64,000 nt of DNA. Origin: Botryosphaeria dothidea (Eukaryota; Ascomycota; Dothideomycetes; Botryosphaeriales; Botryosphaeriaceae). Below, in pieces: positions 43,057-55,428 of this stretch. A program made the position numbers and the translations under genes. The notes under the pieces are model-generated. The model was not told where the DNA came from. It did not search any database and saw only the letters and a list, made by a program, of their open reading frames with translations. Each line of letters opens with the position of its first letter. Position 1 is the first letter of the stretch. The stretch lies in NCBI GenBank assembly GCA_011503125.2, contig WWBZ02000082.1, forward strand, positions 2,294,001-2,358,000. Reading direction: 5' to 3'.

Positions 43057-46000
43057 GCGCGTGCACCCTCCATCGGGGCTGGCGTTTATTCTCGTGTGAA
43101 GCACTCTCTTGTCCGGCGGACGGATGTGCGGGGAGGAAAGTTGAAGGATACCCTGCTGCTTCGCAGCTGCAGCTTGAGTGGCCTGGGGGTTTATGACGGC
43201 ATGTGCGCCCACGTGCGTGTTGATCAGCGGGGAGAGGGCTCGGCCCTAAGTGCAGACATACTGGTTTATTAGCGGGCGTTTACAGTAGGCAACACTGGAT
43301 GAATGGCTTGACGGTCCGGAAAGGCTCACTTTCTTTTCACGACTGGCTCTTCGGCAGTACTGCTGCTTGCTTGGTCTTTATTGTTTGGCTTTTTGTTTCT
43401 TCAGAAAGGAGAAAAAATCCAGAATAGATGAACTAGACCGACTGGTTAGATGACCACCTCTTGCTTTGCCTTCCGTGTTGGGTCCACGACTCACTTGCCG
43501 GAACGAAAAGGAATCAATTGTACTCGCGAACACGAACGCGAAAGTACTGTCATAGCAGTCTTCTACATGGCTGGTGCCTGCTGCAGCCAATATCTCCGAG
43601 CAAGGTGCTTACCCCGGTCGTTCCTCTTTTTCGTGCCTGAAGCTGCATCACGATAGATTGTCCGTACCTCAAATATATTGTGACCAGTTCCACAACAGAT
43701 CGTATTGGGACGTCCGCGATCTCCGCCACCGACGATAAGAAAAGGATCTAGCCTTTCGGGCACAACCACCTGCTATATATCCTTGAAAGGCACCGTCCAA
43801 CTCGCGAACTACGAGCCCAATCACGGCCAAACATCCCTGGAAGACAATTCCTCGTCTCTCAAAATCAAGGGTCCGGCACACCCGACTGACGAGAAGGGTG
43901 ACGAATGAGAAAAAAAAGGATGATTGGATATTTCTTTTTTCTCGCTCGTTCGTTGTATATTTCTCGCTTATTCAACCGCGAAAGTCTCCAGACAAAGTAG
44001 GGCCGCGGATGCTCTACCCTTCATCAAACTTTATTTGAGTTTTGCACACCCTCGTTGCGAAGCCGACCAACCGCGGCTGAGCACGCACACACGTAATGCC
44101 CACTAACGAACGGTGGTCGGTGCTGAATAGGAGTGTTGGCGGAAACGGGTAGGGCCGGCACTAGGTTTGGGATGGGTTGGGTTCCTGTTCGTAAGGCTGA
44201 TGAGGTGGTCCCGCGGGGGTGTATTGGTTCGCAGAGGGTGCGGGAGAATTTTTCTTTTGTTTTTTGCTCCTTTCCCGCTTGCTTTCAAGGGAGCGGGCAG
44301 AGTTTGCGTTTCTGAGCGGGCTGTTTAGGGTGTGAGACTTAGCTTTGCGGGAGACCGGTCGGAAAGGTACGAAGCTTTTGCTGTGGTGTCGCGGGGTACT
44401 GGCTTCGGGTAACGGCTGTTTTGCCAGCGCAGGAACACTTGGATTTAATCGGGCAGGTGGAAGTTGTGTGCTGGAGTAGTTGGCTTCGGTGCTAGCGGAG
44501 CTGTCAAGAAGCTTGTTAAATTCCCTTTTACCCCTTCATCAGTTTTTGTGGAGGGGAAAAACTTCGCAGTTGCAGCAGGGTCCCGCTGTATGTATAAGCT
44601 TCACCAGAACCACTGCTCTGATAAGCCTTCGTGTTCGATGCCATGTTTTCCGCTACGGGAGCAAAAACATGGTTAATTCATTGGCCTGAACCCTCGCAGG
44701 CCTTTGTGGTTTTGTGAATGTTTCCCGACGTTGAAAGTCAGACTCACCCTTTGAGAATCTCCATCTGGTTGCTTCAACGTACTGTTGTCGGATTTACGGA
44801 TAGGATCAGCAACAGCGGAGAATGGGAAAGCTTGGTTCAACCCTCGCTTGATAGATCCAGTCTACGCGCTCGCTTGCTCACAGCGCTGGCCAACGATGAC
44901 GAAGCGAGTAAGGCTGAGCTGTAACCGAATATAGTATGCTTCGACGCTGGCCAATGCAAGATCGACACCTCCTGCTTTGTCTCATCGACAAATGGGTAAC
45001 AAAGTACGGGGGCGCCGACCATGATGCAAGGGGCACGCCGACGTGGTGACCACTACGTGGTTGCCGCAGGTCTGACTTCTCAGCCCATGAACTGCGGCCT
45101 GGTGCCAGTATGAGGCTTGCACGTGTCACGCTGAAGGATGCTGTGGGCTGTTGTTTTTGGGTTAGAGGCGATACTGTTTTGCTATGGCGATAGTTTGTGC
45201 TTTCTATCATCGCCCTTTGCTTCCTGTGCGGCCGAGTAAGTCCGTGTGTGCACCTGCTTCGAAGAGAAACATGATAGGTTGAGCTTTTTGTGTGGCTGGT
45301 TCCTTACGAGGCTTTTACGTCTCCTTCGGCCTTTCTGGCGGGGTCAATGCAAGATAAGGAATGCTGTTGAAAAATAACGGCACTCAGAGCATCATTCCGT
45401 ATGCCGAACAGGAGTGAGAAGGGATGTTTGAACAAAATGCTGCCGCGAGCACAAGCATCATCTGTTACCGGGTTGCGAGGCGCAAGGCCTCGGAGTCATC
45501 ACACGTCACCACAGACACGTCAGGATATCTCTTCCGCTTCAGAGGCTGTGAAGCAATGGAACCTGCCAGGTAGTGCCGAACCTTCTTGTCAAAGACCTTG
45601 TTCTGTCAACCGCTCTGGTCGACCTATGTGGTGTTACGGCTCATTCCACCCTCGACCTCGACCGACAGGCAGTCGGTCGCAAATGGTAATCGCCGATGGG
45701 TCTGTCTTTGTCCAAAGTTTGGTCGTCCATCGCTCGCACCAATGAGCAGAAGGTCTCCGAAAGATACGAAGGGTGTACGCGTGGGACGGCGTCCGGTGGC
45801 TGTACGCGTAAGCCATTATTGTGGCGAGAGCCGTCCTGACGCTCAAGCCAAAGGTAGAGACCGTGGCAAGGCTTAGAGATATCTTTCGACTTCAAGGGTG
45901 GGTATGTCTAGGAATCCGGTGGTCGTGAAGATGGCTGTCCATCGGCCTTCCGAGGAGAGGTCGGAACGTATCATGCCAAGCGGTGGAAGTAAGAACGTGC

Positions 46001-48742
46001 CCTCTACTTTCAACCCGAGACATGTTCGGGGCTTTCGTGATCCTTTCAGGGGAACGTCCAAAGCACCGCCCTCTTCAAAGGTGTCTGAGACTTTTCAGCA
46101 TCCGAATCCAACGGGGACAGCGCGCGCATGGGTTTAACTAGCAACGGAACAAGGAGAGCGTTCGAGAGAAATGGAGTATTTGGAAGGCGCTAGCTGCCTG
46201 AGGATTTCTTTGTCTTAGACACGCGCAAGTCTAGACCTTGACTGAATGGAGCCTCTCGTGCGACCGACCCACATTGCATGAATTGCCTCCAGTCGGGAAG
46301 TATCGATGTGCAAAGCCTTCAAGCTAATGAACATCGCCAGCAAATTCGGCAATCTCAAGGCGATCACCTGTGCACAGGAAGCTCGATGAAACATTGGAGC
46401 AGATGCAAAGACTCTTGAGGGTGGCACTGAGGGGGACAGTTTGGCCGCTTCATGCAAACGGGAAGAAAAGAAATGTCTCTCAACGTTTGTGTGGCTGGAT
46501 AAGATCCGACAACCTAGAACTACCGACTCGGACACTCATCAATTTTGCTTCAGAAGCCGAGCAATCTTGAGCTTCATGGATGTTCACACTGACTCGTATG
46601 ACGCTGACTGATGGGGGTGAAGGTGTGAAGAAAACAGATAGAGTTGTGCGGAGCTTCCGTATCGAGATCCAACGGCCTGTCAAATGATGTCGCGATGGAG
46701 TGACAACCACGGCATTGCCTGTTGATTCGGCCGGATGGGATTGGCTCGTCGTTTAGGATGCTTTGTGCCCACATGAATGCTTCACGTTTTTGGACGCAGG
46801 CCCCTTGCTCTTGTTGCAATCCTGAGCGAAACGGACCTGTCGATGGACGTGGCAACTGTTGGGCACACATGGGGCCATCCAAATCGGCAGCCAGCTCGCT
46901 TGCTATGAGTTGTCTTACGGCGATGGGTTAAGCATCGAGACCGCGTACCTGCATTGAAGGATAGACATTGGACCCTGAAGAAGGGGACGTCTTTCTAGTG
47001 CATTGGAAGCCTGTCTGACCAAACAGGGAATGATGGTAGTGGAAGCAGCCTCTTCCGCAGGCAATTCCAATGATTTACCAATGATCTTCGTCAGCCACAT
47101 CTCATGATCGCTCGTACAAGTCATGCAAGGTTGAGGATGGGAATACTATTCAGGAAAGAGTGCACCAGTGTGATTGAAGGCAACAGCATCAGGAAGGATG
47201 GGCAACTCAACGCGAAGATGGTGTATCGCGTAAGCTCTAGTGTCTACATGCAGACGGCTGCTTCCCTCCTCAACCATCCTGAGCAGCAGCTGGGCGACGC
47301 CATGGCGGAGAAGACGTGGGGAAAGATGGGCATGCCTGATGCGATGATAGGCCAGAAACGGAGGGAATATTGGCTCATTAAAGGCCAGGGCGTCCTTTCG
47401 GTTAAAGCGCCGGTAAAGTGCGCATCAGGAGAAGCAAGGGAGAAGGTTGCTCGGTCTGCAGCGCTCAGGAACGAGGCTCGCGGCTGCATTGACGCAGCGA
47501 AACATGTTTGCAGGCAGGCGCACGAAAAACTGTCAGCAAGCTCGTCTCTGCAGTGCGGATTTCCAAGGCTGCTGCGCGAGCAGGGTGTTGAGCGTGGGAG
47601 AAGCCTGTCGCACTGAAACGGCCGGGCCTGTGGGGAATGGATTCGGTGCAGAGCTGTCCTTGCAATCTCACGGCGCGGGCCCGCACGAGGCGCGGCAAGC
47701 TGTGGCGAAGCCGGTCAGCAGCGAGAGGACTGGGTGCAGCTTGGGTGGTGGTGCTGGGCGGGCATGGAGAGCTCCGTTTGGCTGACGTCCAATCTGCGAT
47801 TCATCATTAATCTCGGCGCCAGACGCGCGCAGGGTCAGGCCACCGGCCGGCCAGGAACAGGACTCGGGCTGCGGGGCTGCGCAGGCAGGCGGGCGGCAGT
47901 CGAGGGCAGGGCAGCGCCGCGCCAGACAATGGAGGAGTCGCCCGTCGCAGGCGCCCGTCGCTTTGTGATGCTTCCGAACGGCGGGCACAGGCAAAAATAG
48001 CAGTCGTGCCTCGCAGCTAGGCCGCATCGGGGGCCCGCATAAGAAAGGCCTAAGCCGCGCCTGTGCGCAACAACCCTGGCAGCGATAGATTGGCTGTATG
48101 GCTGGGGCTGCTGATTGATGGCCGGGGCCGCCGTGGCTTGGGCGTGCGGCGGCGCTGATGAGAGAACGAAAGAAGCTTGCATGCATCCTTTGCAGGCGCA
48201 TGCGGCTCGGTTGAAACACGGCAGCGTGTTTGTCGCTGGCAGGCCGCCAAGGCGGGTTGATGAAAGGCGTGCGCCGATCCGGAGGGCGTGCGCGTGGGTC
48301 GAGACTGCGCGTCCCGGCACATCGACCGCTGAATCGAGCGCTGGCGTGCCTGGCTCCCGCTGCCCGCCCCGTCCATCTGCCCTCTCTCTTCTCCACCCCA
48401 AGCGCCTCTACCATCCATAACCCACTCTCACCGCTGCCCTTGTGGTACCCTGTCACTCGTTACTCCTCCTTCATTCCGTTCTCTTCTCTTTTCTCAAAGG
48501 TCCAGCCTTCCCTGCGCCGCGCCCCGTCCCGCCCTGAATAAATCCCCCGGCATCCCTCCTGCCACCCGCTGATCGCTGCCGCGCGTCGGGTGTTTTCTTC
48601 CATCTCCTTCCCTTCCGCCTGTTCGCTGGTCGACGCACACAATAGATACCCTCGCCCGCAAGACTGCCGCCCCGAGCGCAGTCGTTCTGTCGCTGCGTCG
48701 CCTGCTTCCCGTTCTCTCGCTTTCCTTTCGTCCTCCGTAACT
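43057..48742. other. 5.7-kb gene-poor region
   Basis: The longest gap of the window. 43057-43400 is the MBF1 3' flank; 47700-48742 is GC-rich and then pyrimidine-rich, the promoter and leader of the Opy2-like gene. Between them I find only short open frames (for example + 45898-46137 and + 47104-47616; - 46215-46535), none with a recognisable domain or convincing splice partners. The minus-strand segment around 46260-46400 (LPNLLAMFISLKALHIDTS) looks weakly like a leucine-rich repeat of an F-box protein but cannot be extended. Confidence 0.4.
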
Positions 48743-50221
48743 ATGGCGACCAACCAAGGTTTGTATCCAGGCCCTGCAAATAAGCCTATCTTGCCCGCTG
48801 ACAATGCGCCAGCTATCGAGCACACGCTGCGCACCATCTTCCGCCGTTGTGTCCAATGTCCCGATGAGACGCCCTCGTGTCCCACCTGCAGTGATGGCGA
48901 GTACTGCTCGCAGCTCCTGTCGTCATGTACCCAGTGCGCATCCGCCGTCTGCGTGAAGATGGACGGTTCACCGGGCACTGAGAAGAAGTCGGGAGGTACC
49001 AATGTAGGTGCCATCGCCGGAGGCGTTATCGGTGGCGTTGCCTTCCTTCTCATCATCACCTTCCTGGTCTGGAAGTTCTATTACAAGGGCAAGAGGAGGC
49101 AATATGATGAGGCCGACCACTGGTCGCAGATGGATGTGGAGCAGGAGAAGGGAGCCACGGACTTCACCATGAGAAGAGACGCAAGAGCATCCACTCACAC
49201 GGTTGCCTCCATGGCTTCCACCGTTCTCACCCGCGCTTCGAACATCATCCAAATCGCTTACATCCCCGGCGTCACGAACCGCTCTGGAGCCCCGTCCCCC
49301 GGTACTCTCGTCCCTCCAGTTCCGCCGATCCCAAGTGCCCACTCTGGCACCACCAGTCCTTACTCGGAGCAACACTTCTTCGTTCCCGGCGACCTCCGTG
49401 ATTCGACCTACTCTGGATTGTCCGCTGGTCGTTCCAGCATTAGTCCCAGTCTGGCCCGCAGCAGTGTCGCTACCACCATCTACCGCAACAACGCCATTGT
49501 CTCTCCTCTTCCTGCGCAAACTATCGTCCGTGGCAAGGCCGCCGTCGTCAGTGTCAAATCAGGTAGTTCTGGAAGCCCTTCAGAGACCCCCGGCAACGAG
49601 ACGCCACCTGTTCCATCTATCAACTACGACCAACTGGAGAAGGAGGGCAAGAGCCCTACTGGAGGATTCAAGATTCAGATGCCCCACTCATCGGATAAGC
49701 CCGGTCTCAGCCCGCAAGGTTCAGTGAAGAGTGTGCAAATTGGCAAGCCAAAGGCTCTTACCATCACCAAGGGAAAGAAATCGAATACCTCACTAGCAAG
49801 CGTGGTCAGCAAAGCCGCTGCTGGTGGTGCCTCATCTGAAGATTCCTCGGTGAAGGAGAAGTCTGAGACGCCGGACAGGATACCGATTAAGATGCGCCCC
49901 TTGACGGAGGTTTCGATTGCGGATTCAGCATCAACAGGAGCGGAGCAACCCAAGAGCCACATGGACGATGATTCTTCGGACGAGGAAGACGAAAGCGATG
50001 ACTCGCGGAGGCAAAGCAAAGCTCGGGACAGCAACGTTACAGAAATCCAGGACACGCCTGGCGTGACTCAGAGCCCATTTGCCGACAGCAACCGAGCAGA
50101 GAATCTTGAGACAGTCATCGAGGAGGCGACCAAGCGCGCAAGCCGAGACGTGTCAGGTGGCCTTGGAAACGCCCGGGCAAGAAGCCCATTTGGAGACGAA
50201 AACGCGGTGAAGGATGACTGA
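48743..50221 (+). CDS. Opy2-like plasma-membrane anchor of the HOG/MAPK pathway
   Basis: Opy2 recruits the adaptor Ste50 to the membrane in osmostress and filamentation signalling. Read straight through it is 492 residues. A 54-nt stretch (48759-48812) has a GTTTGT donor, a GCTGAC branch and a GCCAG acceptor; removing it keeps the frame (MATNQAIEHTLRTIFRRC) and gives 474 residues, probably the real form. The extracellular Opy2 domain is Cys-rich (CVQCPDETPSCPTC, then CSQLLSSCTQCASAVC). A single transmembrane helix follows (GAIAGGVIGGVAFLLIITFL) with a basic stop-transfer KFYYKGKRR. The cytosolic tail of about 370 residues is Ser/Pro-rich and disordered, with an acidic DDDSSDEEDESDD patch and repeated SPF motifs (QSPFAD, RSPFGDE) near the end. 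No signal peptide is obvious. Confidence 0.85.
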   Translation: MATNQGLYPGPANKPILPADNAPAIEHTLRTIFRRCVQCPDETPSCPTCSDGEYCSQLLSSCTQCASAVCVKMDGSPGTEKKSGGTNVGAIAGGVIGGVAFLLIITFLVWKFYYKGKRRQYDEADHWSQMDVEQEKGATDFTMRRDARASTHTVASMASTVLTRASNIIQIAYIPGVTNRSGAPSPGTLVPPVPPIPSAHSGTTSPYSEQHFFVPGDLRDSTYSGLSAGRSSISPSLARSSVATTIYRNNAIVSPLPAQTIVRGKAAVVSVKSGSSGSPSETPGNETPPVPSINYDQLEKEGKSPTGGFKIQMPHSSDKPGLSPQGSVKSVQIGKPKALTITKGKKSNTSLASVVSKAAAGGASSEDSSVKEKSETPDRIPIKMRPLTEVSIADSASTGAEQPKSHMDDDSSDEEDESDDSRRQSKARDSNVTEIQDTPGVTQSPFADSNRAENLETVIEEATKRASRDVSGGLGNARARSPFGDENAVKDD

Positions 50222-52239
50222 AAAGTATGAACCGCCGAATTTCACACCTTGTCGATGAAATTTCCAGAGAGGATGGGCGCACTGGCGAATCAGGAGCCAA
50301 CGGGTGTTCATTTACTTGTTACACTTCTCTCGGACGCCGGGCAGCCACAACCGGCGTTCTCCATTTTCGCTTCTGGAAGATCTCAAGACGCTGGCTCGCT
50401 CATATGGATTCCTGAGGCTGAAAATGTTTTTTTTTTCACGTTTCAGAATGACACAGATTTGGATGAGCGATTTGAAACTCCCGAACATTTGGGAGACTGT
50501 ACTTTCAAAACACGGCGCACTTGAGGTGCTTCTCTATTATTTCCTTGGCTTTGGATGAGCCGTCCGACTACAACCACTAGCAGCAGCAGCAGCAGCTTCT
50601 TACGATTTACAAATTACCTTTGGGAGGACCAAGCGATCTTGTTTTACCGCACTACTACCCCATATTATCTTATGTATTTTTTGGGCAGAAGGACTCAGAG
50701 CGAAAAGATTGGCTCTTTGATTTTGATTGGCAAGCCTTATTTGCTCATTGTAGTTAGGATGTATCGCGGATGGAGACGACGGCCTGTTGGGTCGCCCCCG
50801 ACACCGTCGCTGGGTGCAACAAGCGCCAGAGAGACGTGACGTCGACGAAGCAAGGTGGCTGAATGATATCCTTCCCACACTCAATTCTCACGCGGCTTGC
50901 AATGGTTGACTCGAGCGAGGCGCCGGCATTCATGCGGCGCAAGCAACGATGCCTACACAGGCAAGTGATGCAGCACTCGGGCCCTACGGCGCGACGGCAC
51001 TCCCGTATCAGGCAGTTGACACAGTCGATCAGCGGGGACAACGGCGTCGCTGCATGGCGCGCGTCAAGCCTTTCGAGGCGTTGGGCGTGTGAGCTTCGTG
51101 GATGGTTCGTCCGCTCTCGCGGGTTAGGAGATGCACCGTACGGTCGGTCCGCGAACGACCTCAGCACGTCCATTGGAAGCCGAAGCATTCGCCGAGAAGG
51201 GTCCTGGTGATGGTCTGTCGGTGTGTCTGCAGTGCTTCCTCAGCCCTTCATGTTTTGGCTTCCACAACCCAACCGCCCGGTTCCCACCAACTCATCAGCG
51301 AAAAAAATCAACAACTCAGTTGGTGCCCGAAATTAGCTGTCTACGTCGACGGTCTAGCGGCGGCCTTGCAGACATCTACCGTGAAATGTCTCCGTAGCGG
51401 CCAGTAGTGCGCGGCAGTCGGCCGACCGATCCGCACTCGGCTCCACCTCGCGCGCGCTATGGCAACCTGGCGGTATTTGATGCTCGAATCTTTCTCGTCT
51501 GTCGATACTCGGTGTTCGTACTCGAATCACCGCTCGCATCTTGGGGACAGTGGTTGCTGCGCCTCCATCCAACATGGACCGCTCCGCCCCCACACGCGGC
51601 TGCCTTCACCATCAATCCTGCGGCTGCGCCAGTCATCCTTTGAGCGGCGGAGCAGATCCCTCGACTCAGTCACACCCGCCTCCGCTCCAGGCGCGACGGC
51701 GTCATGGCCCAGCGCTGGCCGTGTCCGCTCAGGGTCCGATGTGACGAGCAAGCGAAGGGTGCGGTGCGGTGGTGGGTCAAGAGTCAGCCCGGTACGTATC
51801 GTTGTCTATGAACTCCCCCTAGCGCTTATTTGACCGCCGGGTTTCTGCGCTGCGCACGTCCGTTTAGGGTGAGCACTCAGCCCAACTCAGCCGCGTTGTC
51901 ACTCATTGTTCAGCACTTTACGCCCGACGATCATTCAATTCTTTGACCATGGCGTGTTGGGGCACGCATTATAAGCTAAAGCCTGTGCCGCCCGTCGGGA
52001 TCTCTTTCCTGATCTCCCCCAGCAAACTTTCCCTACCTGCGTGCTGCCTATATCCAGCCCGCCCCCGCGCATTCGTTTGCCTGTGTTCCCTCTTGCCTCG
52101 CCACAATAAGGCTTCGCTTGGAACAGTCACAGCTTCTTGCTCGGTTCAAAGTCATAAAGAAACAAGTTTGCGCTGCGCCGACAACTACAATCTGACCTCC
52201 ACTCAACACACCAAGAACCCGGCCAGAGCCTAAACCACC
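50222..52239. other. 2.0-kb intergenic region
   Basis: 50222-50750 is AT-rich 3' flank of the Opy2-like gene with homopolymer T and AGC triplet runs. 50750-51850 is GC-rich with only compositional open frames. 51900-52239 looks like promoter and leader of the next gene. No gene supported. Confidence 0.4.
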
Positions 52240-52872
52240 ATGGGCTCCACAGCAATGAACGCCGCCATGGCAATGGAAGGCATCCCCTCCATCGACGAGG
52301 TCCTCGCCACTCCCAGCCCCGAGGAATCCTCAATTACAGCCACCTCCGACGCCATCAACACCACCACCAAAGCAACCACCAACGCCCCAACATCCGCCGC
52401 CTACGAAACCGTCGCAACCATCCAGGTGCCCCCCTTGCCCGCCCGCTCCGCCAACCACACCCGCTACTACTCCATCTCCGGCGCCGCGGACTCCTCCTCC
52501 GCCCACCTCTCTGCCATCGCCAACCCCGTCGACAACGAGGCGGGCTCGCTCGCCGTCGGCGGCACGGAGCCGCCGCGCCGCCGCTCGCGCTCGCGCTCGC
52601 TCTTCTCCTTCCGCAGCTCCTCCTCCCGCTCTTCCTCCTCCAACAGCCCGCGCTCGAGCCTCGACTACGGCGACGACGACGACGACGACGACGCCGCGGC
52701 CGTGGCGGCGGCGCGGCGCGGCGGCAAGGGGCAGGAGAGCGGCATTGGCCCATTCAGGAGGCGGTCGCGGAGCAAGACGACCAGCGTGCACGCCGCGGCG
52801 GTGCTGCCGGCGGTGCTGGTGCTGGGGGCGGAGTGCTTCACGCCGGGACATAGTGGTGAGCAGGGGAAGTGA
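52240..52872 (+). CDS. Low-complexity hypothetical protein
   Basis: Intronless open frame of 210 residues starting in a strong initiation context (CACCATGGG). Composition is Ser/Thr/Ala-rich. It contains PPRRRSRSRSLFSF, a Ser homopolymer stretch, a run of seven Asp encoded by GAC triplets, RRRSRSK, and a hydrophobic AAAVLPAVLVLGAE segment near the C-terminus. No domain is recognised and no function is proposed. Start context, codon bias and a coherent single frame argue for a real gene; triplet-repeat composition argues for caution. Confidence 0.5.
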   Translation: MGSTAMNAAMAMEGIPSIDEVLATPSPEESSITATSDAINTTTKATTNAPTSAAYETVATIQVPPLPARSANHTRYYSISGAADSSSAHLSAIANPVDNEAGSLAVGGTEPPRRRSRSRSLFSFRSSSSRSSSSNSPRSSLDYGDDDDDDDAAAVAAARRGGKGQESGIGPFRRRSRSKTTSVHAAAVLPAVLVLGAECFTPGHSGEQGK

Positions 52873-52907
52873 GCGGGAGGGCGTGAAAGAGGAAGGTATT
52901 TACGAGT

Positions 52908-52956
52908 GAAGAAGAAGAAGAAGAAGAAGAAGAAGAAGAAGAAGAAGAAGAAGAAG
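52908..52956 (+). repeat. (GAA)16 microsatellite
   Basis: An uninterrupted GAA/AAG run of 49 bases directly downstream of the low-complexity gene. It produces spurious poly-Lys and poly-Ser open frames on the two strands. Confidence 0.97.
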
Positions 52957-55428
52957 CGGACGAGGATGACCCTTGCTTTGTGGAAGAGGCGTAATGGGGT
53001 GCGATCTCTTTATTATGGGTTCTGGCGCTTGGGGTTTTGCTATTGGTTCTCTTGGGTGGGACTGGGCGGTTGGTGGGGAGCAAATCATTCCAGAGATGCC
53101 GAGCCTTTGATTGCTTTTGAGTTTGCGATCCTGGAGGTTGCGGGAACAATAAGCACAGAGGCCAAGAGGGATATGAACTCCGTCAAGAAGTTCGTGGTCG
53201 GGAAAGTTATCCTGATCAAGAGATCTTCGGAAGGGCGGGCTTTGGTTATTGACATTAAGTCTATCGGACGGTTATACCCAGGGATATTTTAGATACCCGG
53301 TGAACGCGAATACGGAAGTTTTATATCGACAAGCAGTGAGGATTAATTGCGCTATCCGATGGTATACAGAGTTACGCTCAAACACTGCATGCACGTTTTG
53401 CGCAAGCTTTATTACGTGGCGAGATTTCGCGCCAGAAAGGGCTATGAATGGTCGACTGCTGTGGCTGGCAGGCAGAGTTTGGCACGCGCAATCGGGATAG
53501 TGTGCTGTCGTATAGTACGTACCTCTATGCAACAGTAACTGACATCCATTAGCAACTTGAGCCACCTGGTGGGATGGAAGTGATTGAATTGATAAAGAGG
53601 CGGATAAACTAAATCTGCCATTTGCTTGGAATATTTAATAAGAACACTCACCTGATGGCTACTGATGAATGCATGCCCAAGTTGCTAGGCATTGCCACTC
53701 CTTCCGGCACCCTTGTGACGGAAATCTCCGGCTCTGATAGGTTGAAACGGTACAGCCATCTTGCTCGCCCACACAGGGGGTTAGCGGCAATCGCCTCCAA
53801 AACAAAAAAGCAACCGCCGTGGGGAGTGGAAGCATTCGTCCGGACGGCTTTGTTGATGGAAATGCAAAGCAATTACGTCCGGATGAATGCTTCCACTCCC
53901 CACGGCAGTGTTAAATTAGATCGTTTTCTGATCTGTTGGTAGGGACCTCGCATTTAGCGCTTATCGTTGACCGTAACACCTCTCTGTACATTTGTTCCTG
54001 TTGTCACCAGTCAGTGGGGACGATAAAAGCAGAAGTTCTGCACGTGAATGCGGTCCAAGAGTCAAAGTCCTGCCCCGACGGAAAATTCGCAGAGTTGACC
54101 AGCAGAGCGCATTGCCCCAGATTGGGCCCTTGCCCTTTCATGAACCCAAGGGTTGCTTTCCCCAGGCCGATCGTCCTAAGCACAAGTCCAATTCCCCGCC
54201 AAACGATGTGCCGGTTTCCCACATCACCGTCTAGCGAGGCTCAAAACTCGAAACAACGCCGTTCGAACTCGACGGATCAACGCTCAAGGAGCCTTCATTG
54301 TTTCAACCCTCCAAAAGAGAGAGACCGTTGTTGCACTAAACTATTCTGGAGTATTCCCCATCCAGATTAGGGCGTGTTTTGATGGTGATAGTCTCCAAGA
54401 CAAAAGCTAGCCCCAACCTAAAGATGATCTACTAATCCTCGACACCTTCAAAACGCAAAAACAAAAAAAAACCGCACGCAGGTCACCATACGGCCGAAGA
54501 GAGTATTCCTGCGCCGGTTGGGCCCGAATGTCGCGTGAACAAGACAATCACCAAGCCCCGGCTAAATGTTAATAGACGTAGCCGAACTGTCCAGAGTTTG
54601 TTGGGAAGGAATTGGTGAAACGTCGACCAATCCTGAGCTTCTCGCGCCAATCGTCATCGCATGAGCATTTTCTGCGATGACGCGCATGTCGACTGACAAG
54701 GTCCAGATCTGCCGGACGTTTGCCATAGGCTCGTTGGCATTGCACAAGGGCCGTCTTTGGGTTCGCTCATTCTTATCAAGCACGACGAAAACAAGCCTGG
54801 CAGATCAGAACCAGTCGGACTGTAGGAACATAAAATGCAGAGAGAAGTTGCGGTCCGTAAAGCAATCGATATTCCCCCTAGAATACATTACAACTCACTC
54901 CGAGAGCCTCCGTCCAGCAAAGGCTATCCTGGGTCACTACCTTACTATCGCCGGCCCACCAAACTACCGTAAAATATTTCCCATTTTTGTAAAGTTTCCA
55001 CAAGAAGGGACATGCCACTAGGAAGAAGAGAATGGTTGAAAAAGAAGCCCATTCCAGGTCCGTCCGAAAAAAAAATTGAAAAATCCAAAAGGAAAAAAAA
55101 GACCATGGGGAATCAAATCCGATGATGAGAGAATAGGAGGTCACATGCTCGAATCGCTTGCTTGGCTTTGCTTGATCAGATTCGTCCTTCCCACTCGGCC
55201 ATCCGTTTTCCAGTCGTGTCATTTGTTATCGTCGTAACTTCGTCAAAGCAGCTCATGGGGGTATCATGTGAGCTCAATGCTGTACTAATTTGCAATTGCA
55301 GTTTACCCAGGCGAAAGCCTCTTCATCAGGGGTTTTCGTGTCGAGAAATTAGAAATGTGGTTGATCCACACGACATTTTCCGTGAGAAGTCGGAGATTCA
55401 GAGGAGAAATCGGACGCGCTTCTGACCT
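52957..55428. other. 2.5-kb intergenic region with hairpin
   Basis: Between convergent genes, AT-balanced. Contains the inverted repeat at 53814-53908. Other short open frames (for example 53936-54370) have no recognisable product. A-rich runs near 54455 and 55080 suit 3' flanks. Confidence 0.4.
53814..53908. repeat. 95-nt inverted repeat (hairpin)
   Basis: Left arm 53814-53844 and right arm 53878-53908 (31 nt each) are reverse complements with two mismatches; the core is GTGGGGAGTGGAAGCATTC. The loop is 33 nt. Similar in design to the 13.86-kb hairpin but different in sequence; a partial relative of its right arm lies at 23396-23421. Confidence 0.85.

Noticed and set aside
47104..47616. 170-codon + frame in the gene-poor region
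   Set aside because: Acceptable length but no domain, no initiation context, and mixed composition; transcript evidence would be needed to keep it.
52906..53292. Frame starting with a poly-Lys run
   Set aside because: Created by the (GAA)16 microsatellite; nothing protein-like follows.
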